Shown one piece after another: positions 16,628 to 23,435 of a DNA stretch of 64,000 nt; within the stretch, counting starts at the first letter, position 1, and every line of letters starts with the position of its first letter. A model generated the notes under the pieces. That model had not been told where the DNA came from, searched no databases, and worked only from the letters and a program-made list of their open reading frames with translations. The translations under genes and the position numbers were made by a program. Source of the stretch: Blautia hansenii (lineage in GTDB: Bacteria; Bacillota; Clostridia; Lachnospirales; Lachnospiraceae); NCBI RefSeq assembly GCF_013304445.1, contig NZ_JAAITA010000004.1, positions 1 to 64,000 on the forward strand, given 5' to 3'.

Positions 16628-18049
16628 CTACATCTCTAAATCACTGGAATGTGATTTTCCTTTTTTCAGTTGTTTTCTCTCTGCCTCTTCTCTTTGAATC
16701 TTTGCTACATTCTGTGCAAGTCTTTCCCTGATAGACGGCTTCACTTCTTTTTTGATTTCTTCTACAACGGCTTTTTTCTTTTCTGGCTGTTTCAACTGGT
16801 GAATGATTCTTACAACTGCTTTTTCCATCGCATATTCAATTTTTTTAATAAGACCGTCCACCCGCTGTATTGCATATTCCTTTTCTTTTCGTGATGCCTT
16901 TCTCTCAGGACTCTGAATCCATTTTTTAGTATCTTCTGCCAAATGAATATCATCTTTTCTGGTAGCCAGCACAACTTCCTTTGCAACTTTCTCCACCGCT
17001 TTGTCATATGCTTCACTGGATACTTCATCAAGTAAAGTCTCCACATCTTCAATACGGACTGTAAGCTGTTGCAACTCCTGTTTCTGTTCTTCAATCAGAT
17101 CACCTTGTTTAAATATTCGATCAGAATTATTTGCAAATTCTTTATCCTGCTGTTTTATTTTTTCTTCCTGCGACTGAATAATTTCTTCGTTTGCATTTAC
17201 AAGCCTTGATTGTTTCGCAAGTTCCAGACGATTTTCATTTACCTTATCTATCTGCATAAGGATTGTTTCCTGTCTGTCTGCAATCTCTTTTTTCTGCTTC
17301 ATACGGATATAATCCTGTTTCTCCAAATACTGTCGCCCACCATAAGCCGGTTCTTCATCAAGTTCCAATCCATGTCGTTTACAGATATCCAGAAACATCG
17401 CCCGGCAGGCAGAATCAAAAACGACCTTACGATTATTTGTCTTTGACCTCTTCTTTTCTGGATTTGGAAGTTCAAAGCCAAGTTCTTCCAGTGCTGCTTC
17501 CTGTTTTGGCTCAATCTCTCCATATCGGTTTGTAGCATCAAATACATGACGCTCATGGATATGAGGAGTTGCTTCGTCCATATGCAGTGACCAGTCAATG
17601 ATATGCACGTTAGAGCCAAACCGCTCATCAAATTCTTTTTTAAATTCATCGAAAACCCTGACCAGTGTCTCTACAGAAGCATGTTTATCTATCGTCCCCA
17701 GCTGATAGATACTTTCTTCCGGGCAGGTCTTTTTATTTTTCAAAATATCTTCCACATCTTTGTATCTGTCTGGGTGTCGGGCTTTCTCATGTCGCTTATT
17801 TTGATTAATCACATAGTCGCTGTAATGCTCCGAATAATAAGCCATTTCAATCTGGCTAAAAGAAAAATTATCCTCTTTTCCCCGATCTTCCATTGTGGTA
17901 TATCCCTGATAGCAATCCCAGTAAATATTTTGTCTGATTCTTTCACTGTCGATATGCTCACTGTGTTTCGGATCAAATCTCCGATCATTGTGAAGTGGAT
18001 TATAAACTCCATCTTTTCCAGATCGTCCATTATGCCTTGTTCCTTTCAA
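16628..18049 (-). CDS. Mob/Pre-like relaxase (MOBV type), element B
   Basis: A 473-residue mobilization protein. The N-terminal 200 residues contain the metal-binding motif HMDEATPHIHERHVF, characteristic of Pre/Mob (MOBV) relaxases such as TnpZ of Tn4451. Residues about 230-340 are coiled coil, followed by a basic tail ending HSSDLEM. No T4SS genes are in element B, so a helper system is needed. The upstream region 18050-18190 carries tandem repeats and nested hairpins that could form its oriT. Confidence 0.85.
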   Translation of the reverse strand: MKGTRHNGRSGKDGVYNPLHNDRRFDPKHSEHIDSERIRQNIYWDCYQGYTTMEDRGKEDNFSFSQIEMAYYSEHYSDYVINQNKRHEKARHPDRYKDVEDILKNKKTCPEESIYQLGTIDKHASVETLVRVFDEFKKEFDERFGSNVHIIDWSLHMDEATPHIHERHVFDATNRYGEIEPKQEAALEELGFELPNPEKKRSKTNNRKVVFDSACRAMFLDICKRHGLELDEEPAYGGRQYLEKQDYIRMKQKKEIADRQETILMQIDKVNENRLELAKQSRLVNANEEIIQSQEEKIKQQDKEFANNSDRIFKQGDLIEEQKQELQQLTVRIEDVETLLDEVSSEAYDKAVEKVAKEVVLATRKDDIHLAEDTKKWIQSPERKASRKEKEYAIQRVDGLIKKIEYAMEKAVVRIIHQLKQPEKKKAVVEEIKKEVKPSIRERLAQNVAKIQREEAERKQLKKGKSHSSDLEM

Positions 18050-18093
18050 TTCACATTTCCCCTTTCTTTCAAGTTATTTCCCCGAAGGGATTT

Positions 18094-18187
18094 GCAGCGA
18101 AGCTGCTAAAAGTCTCTGTCTCCGTTACAGATAGTATCCGTTACAGATAGTACCCAGTACTAAGTGGCGAAACGCCTCTTAACTGGG
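18094..18187. other. Repeat and hairpin cluster upstream of the MOBV relaxase (candidate oriT)
   Basis: Contains gcagc-gaa-gctgc (18094-18106), two perfect tandem copies of tccgttacagatagta (18121-18152), and a nested stem cccagt...actggg (18153-18187) enclosing taag/ctta and ggcg/cgcc. No gene is visible in 18050-18569. The classic MOBV nic motif was not recognised, so the oriT call rests on position and structure only. Confidence 0.45.
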
Positions 18188-18395
18188 CAATGGCTGCCGC
18201 CCTTAACCTGCTAAGGACTTCGCCCCTTAACCCCAGCAAGGTGCTGCCACCCTTTGCAATCCTGGCACAAAGGACTTCCAGCCCTCTGTACTCCCGGCAG
18301 ACAAAACATATCTCTTGCCGCTGTCCCTTCGGTAAGATTTTCTGTTCCATCTGTTTTTCAAAAATCCTCTGTATCGGATTTTGTAAAAATAAAAA

Positions 18396-18440
18396 AGCCG
18401 ACGTAGTTTTAACTTTTGCAAAAGTCCAAATACATCGGCT
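18396..18440 (-). terminator. Strong hairpin terminator
   Basis: Outer stem AGCCGAYGTA/TACRTCGGCT around an inner palindrome ACTTTTGCAAAAGT, followed on the minus strand by TTTTTTATTTTT. Ends the transcript of the small genes at 18570-19021 before the relaxase gene. Confidence 0.75.
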
Positions 18441-18517
18441 CAATCCTTTTGACCTGATCGGTCATTATTCAATTTTTCTGACTGGCTCATACAGTCCATT
18501 TTTATAATGAGCAAAAC

Positions 18518-18552
18518 AAAAGGCACTAACTTTTTTACGGTTAATGCCCTTT
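18518..18552 (-). terminator. Hairpin terminator after the small repeat protein gene
   Basis: AAAGGGCATTAAC pairs with GTTAGTGCCTTT with one mismatch, followed by TGTTTTG on the minus strand. It lies just downstream of the 18570-18812 gene and upstream of a second terminator. Confidence 0.65.
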
Positions 18553-18569
18553 GGGTTAATCATTATTTA

Positions 18570-18812
18570 TTATCTGTTTTTATCTGACTGTGAAAGAACA
18601 CTGGCTGCTAAACTCTTTGTTGTACCAGAATACTTATTACTATTCATTACCATAGATGCTTTTGTCTCCATAGCCTTACCAGTAATTTTCCCAGTATTTC
18701 TTTGTGATAATACACTCGCAGCTAATGATTTCTGAATTTGAGAACTGTTATTTGATCTCATAATCTTTGAAGCTTGTGCTGATAATTTTTGTCCACTTGA
18801 TTTTTTGTTCAT
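18570..18812 (-). CDS. Small two-repeat protein (seed-maturation-like motif)
   Basis: An 80-residue protein made of two related units, each roughly a xKASxxMxSN stretch followed by KSLAASVLSQ (the latter identical in both units, near residues 30-39 and 68-77). This resembles small plasmid- and transposon-borne proteins with seed-maturation-protein-like motifs, of unknown function. The start at MNKKSSG is preferred over 18851, which lacks a ribosome site. Flanked by its own terminators, so it is likely expressed as a separate unit. Confidence 0.6.
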   Translation of the reverse strand: MNKKSSGQKLSAQASKIMRSNNSSQIQKSLAASVLSQRNTGKITGKAMETKASMVMNSNKYSGTTKSLAASVLSQSDKNR

Positions 18813-18880
18813 TTTTTTCTCTCTTTCTTTCAGAGAGAATGTGACCATCAAACATTCTCCGACATCTTGTTACTTATAAA

Positions 18881-19021
18881 TTATTTATTCGTTTTTTCCT
18901 TGGTTTCTTTACGTGGAAAGCAAAATGCTTTTTTCCCAACCTGCTTAGCATACAAGCGATTTCCATTTTTCAGGGTAATGTATGCTGTAAAAACCATTTC
19001 AGTCTGGTCACATTTTTCCAT
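18881..19021 (-). CDS. Small protein (46 aa), unknown
   Basis: MEKCDQTEMVFTAYITLKNG then RLYAKQVGKKAFCFP and a lysine-rich end. An excellent AAAGGAGG ribosome site lies ten bases before the ATG, which is why I call it real despite its size. The fold looks like a small strand meander with two Cys. No known family recognised. Confidence 0.65.
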   Translation of the reverse strand: MEKCDQTEMVFTAYITLKNGNRLYAKQVGKKAFCFPRKETKEKTNK

Positions 19022-19155
19022 GCAATCTGCCTCCTTTCCAAAAGATTTTTCTCAGACGAATCTGAAAAAGTATGGAAATCGGCAGAAACAAATACTAAAA
19101 TACATTTGAAAGATATGGTTTTAGTAGATGATCTTTGTCTCTGCTATTTCCGCCG

Positions 19156-19196
19156 GAGTTCGTTTGAGGGCCTAATCTCAAATGAACTCTTTTTTT
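19156..19196 (+). terminator. Plus-strand intrinsic terminator in an otherwise minus-strand region
   Basis: A 13-bp stem gagttcgtttgag/ctcaaatgaactc with one mismatch, followed on the plus strand by seven T. No plus-strand gene lies upstream, so it may end a small plus-strand RNA. It also lies in the leader of the 46-residue protein gene on the other strand. Confidence 0.5.
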
Positions 19197-19218
19197 GGAA
19201 TCAGAAAAGTTGCAAGCC

Positions 19219-19602
19219 TTATACCATAGTGACTGCTTCATTCAAATCAAATAGCATTAAATTCATTTCAGGAACTAATACGCCATTTACTCGATACGAC
19301 AATTGACTCAAATCCCAATCGCATATTCTAGCAATCGTGTTAATCAAATCTTTTGCATTCCATCGAACTGACAAAACACCATTCGATTTTTCCTTATAAA
19401 ACTGCACTGATTTATCATCATGTTCATCACATGCCTGAACAGCAATCTGTTTGTCAGATTCGTTAATCAGAAGTTTTACATATGTTGGATACTTCATCTT
19501 CATAATTACAGATTTATTAAATGTAATTCCATTGCTTGTAATTGAGATATATGGTACACCTTCACTAAAGTCAAACGTCTTAAAATTTGATAAATCAATC
19601 AC
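19219..19602 (-). CDS. Hypothetical protein next to the RM genes (127 aa)
   Basis: A mixed alpha/beta protein starting MIDLSNFKTFDF with a central KSVIMKMKYPTYVKLLI strand and VRWNAKDLINTIARICDWDL helix. No family recognised. It follows the terminator of the restriction gene and reads in the same direction, so it probably has its own promoter in 19603-19740. Context alone suggests a link to the RM system, for example control or anti-self function; this is a guess. Confidence 0.6.
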   Translation of the reverse strand: MIDLSNFKTFDFSEGVPYISITSNGITFNKSVIMKMKYPTYVKLLINESDKQIAVQACDEHDDKSVQFYKEKSNGVLSVRWNAKDLINTIARICDWDLSQLSYRVNGVLVPEMNLMLFDLNEAVTMV

Positions 19603-19740
19603 TCTGCTCGCCTCCTTTCTGTTTTCCTGTTGATTATACCATATTCATTTGTTTTGTTCAATCCCATTTATTTTTCGTGTTTCTCTCTTGTGCGCTTTTC
19701 GTCTCCCATTTGTCACATTATTGCAATATTTTTCACTTTA

Positions 19741-19773
19741 AAAGGACACCAGCTTATCTAAGCTAATGTCCTT
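19741..19773 (-). terminator. Terminator of the restriction endonuclease gene
   Basis: Stem AAGGACA...TGTCCTT with inner AGCTT/AAGCT pairing directly after the stop codon, followed by TTTAAAG on the minus strand. Confidence 0.7.
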
Positions 19774-19780
19774 ACATCTT

Positions 19781-20830
19781 TTATTTGTTTCCATATGGTG
19801 GAATATCTTCAGCTACTTTGTCAGCTGAGATAACCTTATGATATTCCAATGTTGTAGAATCCCATGGCTCAATTTGTGTTAATATTGAGGACGGCATTGC
19901 CATCAATTGCACATCAAATTTCAATGAAGGTTCAATTTTAGAACTTGCATTATGAATTCGCATCGATACATTCCAACCTTGATCACATACAACAACAATT
20001 GTATTTCTTGATCCTTCTTTAAACCCTATTTCATAAAATCTACTTGGTAACTTCATCAATGGTACATCTATAAGAGCTTTCTTTTTCCCATCCTTTTGAT
20101 TTAATGTTCCATTGATATTTACAGATTCTATCATTGTAAATCTTCTTTGATCGTTCATAATAACCTTGTAAAAGTCATTAACACCAATCAGATATTTAAT
20201 CAATCGTCCTGGTATCTCATGTGGATACTCAGAATCTAAACGTTTTAATTCATTCATGAATGCTTCCAAAACAGGTACATAGCAGCCCATCTCTTTATCT
20301 GGAATAATATCCCATTTGGCTGGTTCGCCATTTGCTTTGCTTTCGTCCCTTATCTTTCTTAATGGTAAAAACACGTTTCTAATCGCTTCAAAATACTCTG
20401 TTGAACAAGGTATTCCAAACCACTCTTTTCCAAAATCTATGGTATCTGATAAACGACTATGTTTGACTGCCTGATGATTATGTTTACATGACAATCCTAT
20501 TTCCCAGTCACTGCCTCTCATACACAATACATCTCGTACATCACCTGTAATTCCAGCTGAATCTGTTTGCAAGCCAATTAGCATATCATTTTTTTGATTC
20601 GATAACTTAGGCTCTAACCTATCGACAATTCTAACCGCAGCCTCTGCTCCTAATATATAGTCACGCTGCTCCTCCATTGTGAGATTATTAAAAGCGTTTC
20701 GTGCAGTACTCATCTGTGGACTATCTAACAATACAACATTTGTAATTTTGCTATATTGCTTATAAAGAACATAAGCACATGCATATTCAAAAGCTTTTCC
20801 TGTTTCAGTTTGTTTTCCGCTTTTTGCCAT
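19781..20830 (-). CDS. HaeIII-family type II restriction endonuclease
   Basis: A 349-residue nuclease recognised as HaeIII family by KAFEYACAYVLYKQY near the start, GDVRDVLCMR and WEIGLSCKHNHQAVKHSRLS (the acidic and Lys residues there form the likely active site), DTIDFGKEWFG, and the end IHNASSKIEPSLKFDVQLM. Family members cut GGCC. The frame opens further upstream to 20872, but MAKSGKQTETG matches the family N-terminus. It overlaps the methyltransferase gene by 26 bp, so nuclease translation depends on the methyltransferase message, a common safety arrangement. Confidence 0.85.
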   Translation of the reverse strand: MAKSGKQTETGKAFEYACAYVLYKQYSKITNVVLLDSPQMSTARNAFNNLTMEEQRDYILGAEAAVRIVDRLEPKLSNQKNDMLIGLQTDSAGITGDVRDVLCMRGSDWEIGLSCKHNHQAVKHSRLSDTIDFGKEWFGIPCSTEYFEAIRNVFLPLRKIRDESKANGEPAKWDIIPDKEMGCYVPVLEAFMNELKRLDSEYPHEIPGRLIKYLIGVNDFYKVIMNDQRRFTMIESVNINGTLNQKDGKKKALIDVPLMKLPSRFYEIGFKEGSRNTIVVVCDQGWNVSMRIHNASSKIEPSLKFDVQLMAMPSSILTQIEPWDSTTLEYHKVISADKVAEDIPPYGNK

Positions 20831-21767
20831 CACGAAGTCTGTTTGACAGTACTCCATAGAGATGTGTAGCAACTGTTTCGGCTAATTTTACCGGAACAGC
20901 ATTTCCTATTTGCTTATATTTTGAGGTCAAATCTCCATAAAATTCCAGATCTGGCGGGAATGTTTGTATAGCCGCTGCTTCCCTCCAACTAAATCTCCTT
21001 GTCACACCATTATCTCCAAATTTCCACAAATCCTTATCTAGCTTTACCATATCTGGGGAACCTGGCCATAATGTAACTTGTTTAGCCATAGCAGGAATCG
21101 TATAGGATACATCGTCCCAGCCTCTTTTTCGATTTCTACTCATATAACGACTGCTATAAGGTGCATTACATACTTCATCTGGTTCTGGCTCTGGAATATT
21201 TTTTAATGCTTCTCTCATAGTTACACGATAGTTTCGCGGAACAGGAAATTCAAATTCAGTTATATTTAAATCTTTCCTAAATCCTACAATAATCACTCGC
21301 TCCCTGTCTTCTGGAACCGCATAATCCTTTGCATTGAGTAATTTATAAAAGACATTATATCCACATTGTGAAAAATCTTCTACTATCGCTTCTATGATAG
21401 TTCCACCACCCATTGTCAAAAGTCCTTTAACATTTTCTCCAACAAACATTAACGGTTTTTTTTCCTTGACAATTCTTACATAATGTTTATAAAGTACATT
21501 TCTTGAATCATCAATTTTTCGTGGCCCACTCAGAGAAAAGCCCTGACACGGAAATCCGCCCAGCATAATATCCGCATCTGGAATATCTGTTGCATCAACC
21601 TTTGCAACATCTCCACATACTACTTTTGCAGTACTCCAGTTCTCATGAGTTTTACAGGCATCTGCATTAAAATCATTAGCCCAAATTGTTTTGAAACCAG
21701 CTCTTTCAAATCCCATATCCAGTCCGCCGGCTCCTGCAAATAAGCTAATTGCCGTAAATTCTCTCAC
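20805..21767 (-). CDS. DNA (cytosine-5) methyltransferase
   Basis: A 320-residue C5 methyltransferase with motif I SLFAGAGGLDMGFERAGF, catalytic motif IV GGFPCQGFS, motif VI GENVKGLL, motif VIII-like RERVIIVG, and C-terminal motifs IX-X ending YKQIGNAVPVKLAE. The target recognition region lies at about residues 180-260. With the overlapping HaeIII-family nuclease, GGCC is the expected target. Start is GTG at 21767 after GGAG. It is transcribed from a promoter carrying a near-palindrome just after the -10 box. Confidence 0.93.
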   Translation of the reverse strand: MREFTAISLFAGAGGLDMGFERAGFKTIWANDFNADACKTHENWSTAKVVCGDVAKVDATDIPDADIMLGGFPCQGFSLSGPRKIDDSRNVLYKHYVRIVKEKKPLMFVGENVKGLLTMGGGTIIEAIVEDFSQCGYNVFYKLLNAKDYAVPEDRERVIIVGFRKDLNITEFEFPVPRNYRVTMREALKNIPEPEPDEVCNAPYSSRYMSRNRKRGWDDVSYTIPAMAKQVTLWPGSPDMVKLDKDLWKFGDNGVTRRFSWREAAAIQTFPPDLEFYGDLTSKYKQIGNAVPVKLAETVATHLYGVLSNRLRDGKKRKTN

Positions 21768-21814
21768 GCTTCAAACTCTCCTTTGTTTAATTTATATGCC
21801 GCTACATCCATAAT

Positions 21815-21864
21815 CGATCGTGCGGTCGCATAGCATTATAACATATTTTTATGATATATTTCAA
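21815..21864 (-). promoter_or_regulatory. Promoter of the RM operon with a near-palindromic site
   Basis: -35 TTGAAA (21859-21864), 18-bp spacer, -10 TATAAT (21835-21840). At the expected transcription start lies cgatcgtgcggtcg (21815-21828), a palindrome with one mismatch. It could bind a controller or the methyltransferase itself; no C protein gene is evident. Confidence 0.6.
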
Positions 21865-21876
21865 TTTGTAACAGTA

Positions 21877-22179
21877 TCATCTCGATAATTTTCTCATAAT
21901 GCCTTTTATTATTTTTTTCATTTTCATTCCATCTTTCAAGCCTAGCCGATAGAAAAATTCCTCTGTCTCTGCTCCGCTGTTAAATATCTGGTCACAATAT
22001 TTTGTAATGACTTCTTCTTGCTCAGGTGAAAGTGTAGCAATCACTTTTTTGTACGCTTCTTCAACCTCATCTGGTTCTGTCACCGAAGTCTGGCTCAGTT
22101 TCCAGTCTGCATATGCTTTTCCCATATGTTCCGTTATAGTCAGGTTAATAAATTCTTCAATCTCTTTCGTCATTTTCAT
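21877..22179 (-). CDS. Small helical protein, paralog of the next gene (100 aa)
   Basis: All-helical acidic protein. It shares the end pattern EEFFYRLGLKDGMKMKKIIKG with the neighbour at 22207-22506 and the start pattern EEFINLTITEHMGKAYADW. The two look like a tandem duplication. Family unknown. A ribosome-like AAAGGA lies about 14 bases before the ATG. Confidence 0.65.
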   Translation of the reverse strand: MKMTKEIEEFINLTITEHMGKAYADWKLSQTSVTEPDEVEEAYKKVIATLSPEQEEVITKYCDQIFNSGAETEEFFYRLGLKDGMKMKKIIKGIMRKLSR

Positions 22180-22206
22180 TTGTTGATTCCATTCCTTTCA
22201 CACAGC

Positions 22207-22506
22207 CTACTCTGTTAATGTGTCCAGCATAACCTGAATGACTTTCCTCAGCTTCAACCCGTCTTTTAATCCCATACGATAGTAAAACTCATTCAGATCA
22301 CTGTTATTATTTGAAGTTTCCGTCATATAGTCAAAAATGATTTTCCCCTGTTCTTTCGGCAGCTTCCGAATCACCTTTTGCACTTTTAATTCCAGTTCTT
22401 CATTGAATGGATCATACTGCTCTCCATTTTTTTCCTGATAAACTTCTTCCATTCTTTTCCCAATCAGGTCATTTATAAACTCTTCCATTTTTTCTATTAA
22501 TTCCAT
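22207..22506 (-). CDS. Small helical protein, paralog of the previous gene (99 aa)
   Basis: Acidic helical protein with LNEFYYRMGLKDGLKLRKVI near the C-terminus, clearly related to the 100-residue protein next to it. Overall similarity is strongest at both ends and weak in the middle. It follows the membrane protein gene with a 3-bp gap. Such small proteins are common passengers of Tn4451-type elements. Function unknown. Confidence 0.65.
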   Translation of the reverse strand: MELIEKMEEFINDLIGKRMEEVYQEKNGEQYDPFNEELELKVQKVIRKLPKEQGKIIFDYMTETSNNNSDLNEFYYRMGLKDGLKLRKVIQVMLDTLTE

Positions 22507-22509
22507 CTT

Positions 22510-22800
22510 TTAATCTCCCATCAATCTAATTTTGATTGCTTCCAGCCACACCACAGCCCAGCCTGCGAGGATAGGCAGAACATACAATATAAAGCCTATC
22601 ACAAGCATTCTGATTGTCTCTGTACCTGTTTCCTGTCCGAATCCATATCCCAATATAGCCGTGATACAGATGATTCCCGACAGGATATGAAATACAGTTG
22701 CAGACAGCCATGTGAAGAACATAACCACCAGCTGTATGATTGTCAGGCACATACGCACCGGCAATAACAAAATTCTTATAATAATTCTTACAACTACCAT
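22510..22800 (-). CDS. Small membrane protein (CD1845-like)
   Basis: A 96-residue protein with two to three hydrophobic segments (about 5-30, 33-50 and 60-85) and few charges. The layout, RIIIRILLLPVRMCLTI at the N-terminus and a second hairpin ending in a short basic tail, resembles the CD1845 family of conjugative and mobilizable elements. This is a resemblance only. Same direction and tight spacing as its neighbours suggest one operon with tnpV. Confidence 0.55.
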   Translation of the reverse strand: MVVVRIIIRILLLPVRMCLTIIQLVVMFFTWLSATVFHILSGIICITAILGYGFGQETGTETIRMLVIGFILYVLPILAGWAVVWLEAIKIRLMGD

Positions 22801-22816
22801 GACTGTCCGCCCCCTT

Positions 22817-22996
22817 TCACTGTTTTAAATATCTACGGTAATTATCCAGAACAGAATCCGTAACGCCATTTTTATATACTTTACGGATATCTACGATTTT
22901 TTCATCTTTCAGCAGTTTCAGCCAGTCCAACAGGTCTTTTCTGCTGTTTGCGAAATTACAACATCTTCCATCTGCGTATTCAATCCTATATCTCAT
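22817..22996 (-). CDS. Small basic protein (59 aa)
   Basis: MRYRIEYADGRCCNFANSRK followed by DLLDWLKLLKDEKIVDIRKV. A strand-turn-strand start and a helix are suggested. GGAGGGG lies before the ATG, ten bases after the tnpV stop. A short conserved passenger of transposons of this kind, function unknown. Confidence 0.65.
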   Translation of the reverse strand: MRYRIEYADGRCCNFANSRKDLLDWLKLLKDEKIVDIRKVYKNGVTDSVLDNYRRYLKQ

Positions 22997-23005
22997 AAGC
23001 CCCTC

Positions 23006-23389
23006 CTACACGTACACCATTTCGATCAGTATCATTTCATCTACCCGGCTTCTTACATTATTTGCCCTGCGAACCCATTCCATTTGATTTCTGGCTTTCA
23101 ATTCTTCGGTAATGTCTTCCTGTATCATTATCTGCTCCATAAGTAAATCTCTACGCTGTATGCACTGTTCATTTACATCTGCAAGATGCGTCCAGAGTTT
23201 TCCGCTGAGTGACAAATAGGAATACAATCCGCTCTTATAATCTCTCAGATAGTTCCTGCGGAGACTTCCATAAAATCCAATATCACGTGTCTCTTCCGGC
23301 ACTGCAATTAGCGGTAAATAAATCTCTCCAACAAGGATATAATCCAGTCCATTCTCAGTGTCATGAATCAATGGTTCTAATTTTTTCAT
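23006..23389 (-). CDS. tnpV: TnpV family transposon protein (element B)
   Basis: A 127-residue TnpV: ENGLDYILVGEIYLPLIAV near the start, FYGSLRRNYLRDYKSGLY, then ELKARNQMEWVRRANNVRSR. The frame is open to 23476, but the family N-terminus and the AGAGG site support ATG 23389. It directly follows the recombinase gene, as in element A. Confidence 0.87.
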   Translation of the reverse strand: MKKLEPLIHDTENGLDYILVGEIYLPLIAVPEETRDIGFYGSLRRNYLRDYKSGLYSYLSLSGKLWTHLADVNEQCIQRRDLLMEQIMIQEDITEELKARNQMEWVRRANNVRSRVDEMILIEMVYV

Positions 23390-23435
23390 ATTCAATAACC
23401 TCTCTGCTTGTTTTCTTCCTGTCCTTGTGGTACGA

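Noticed and set aside
18141-18443. 100-codon minus-strand frame upstream of the MOBV relaxase
   Set aside because: Covers hairpins and a terminator; no ribosome site or family.
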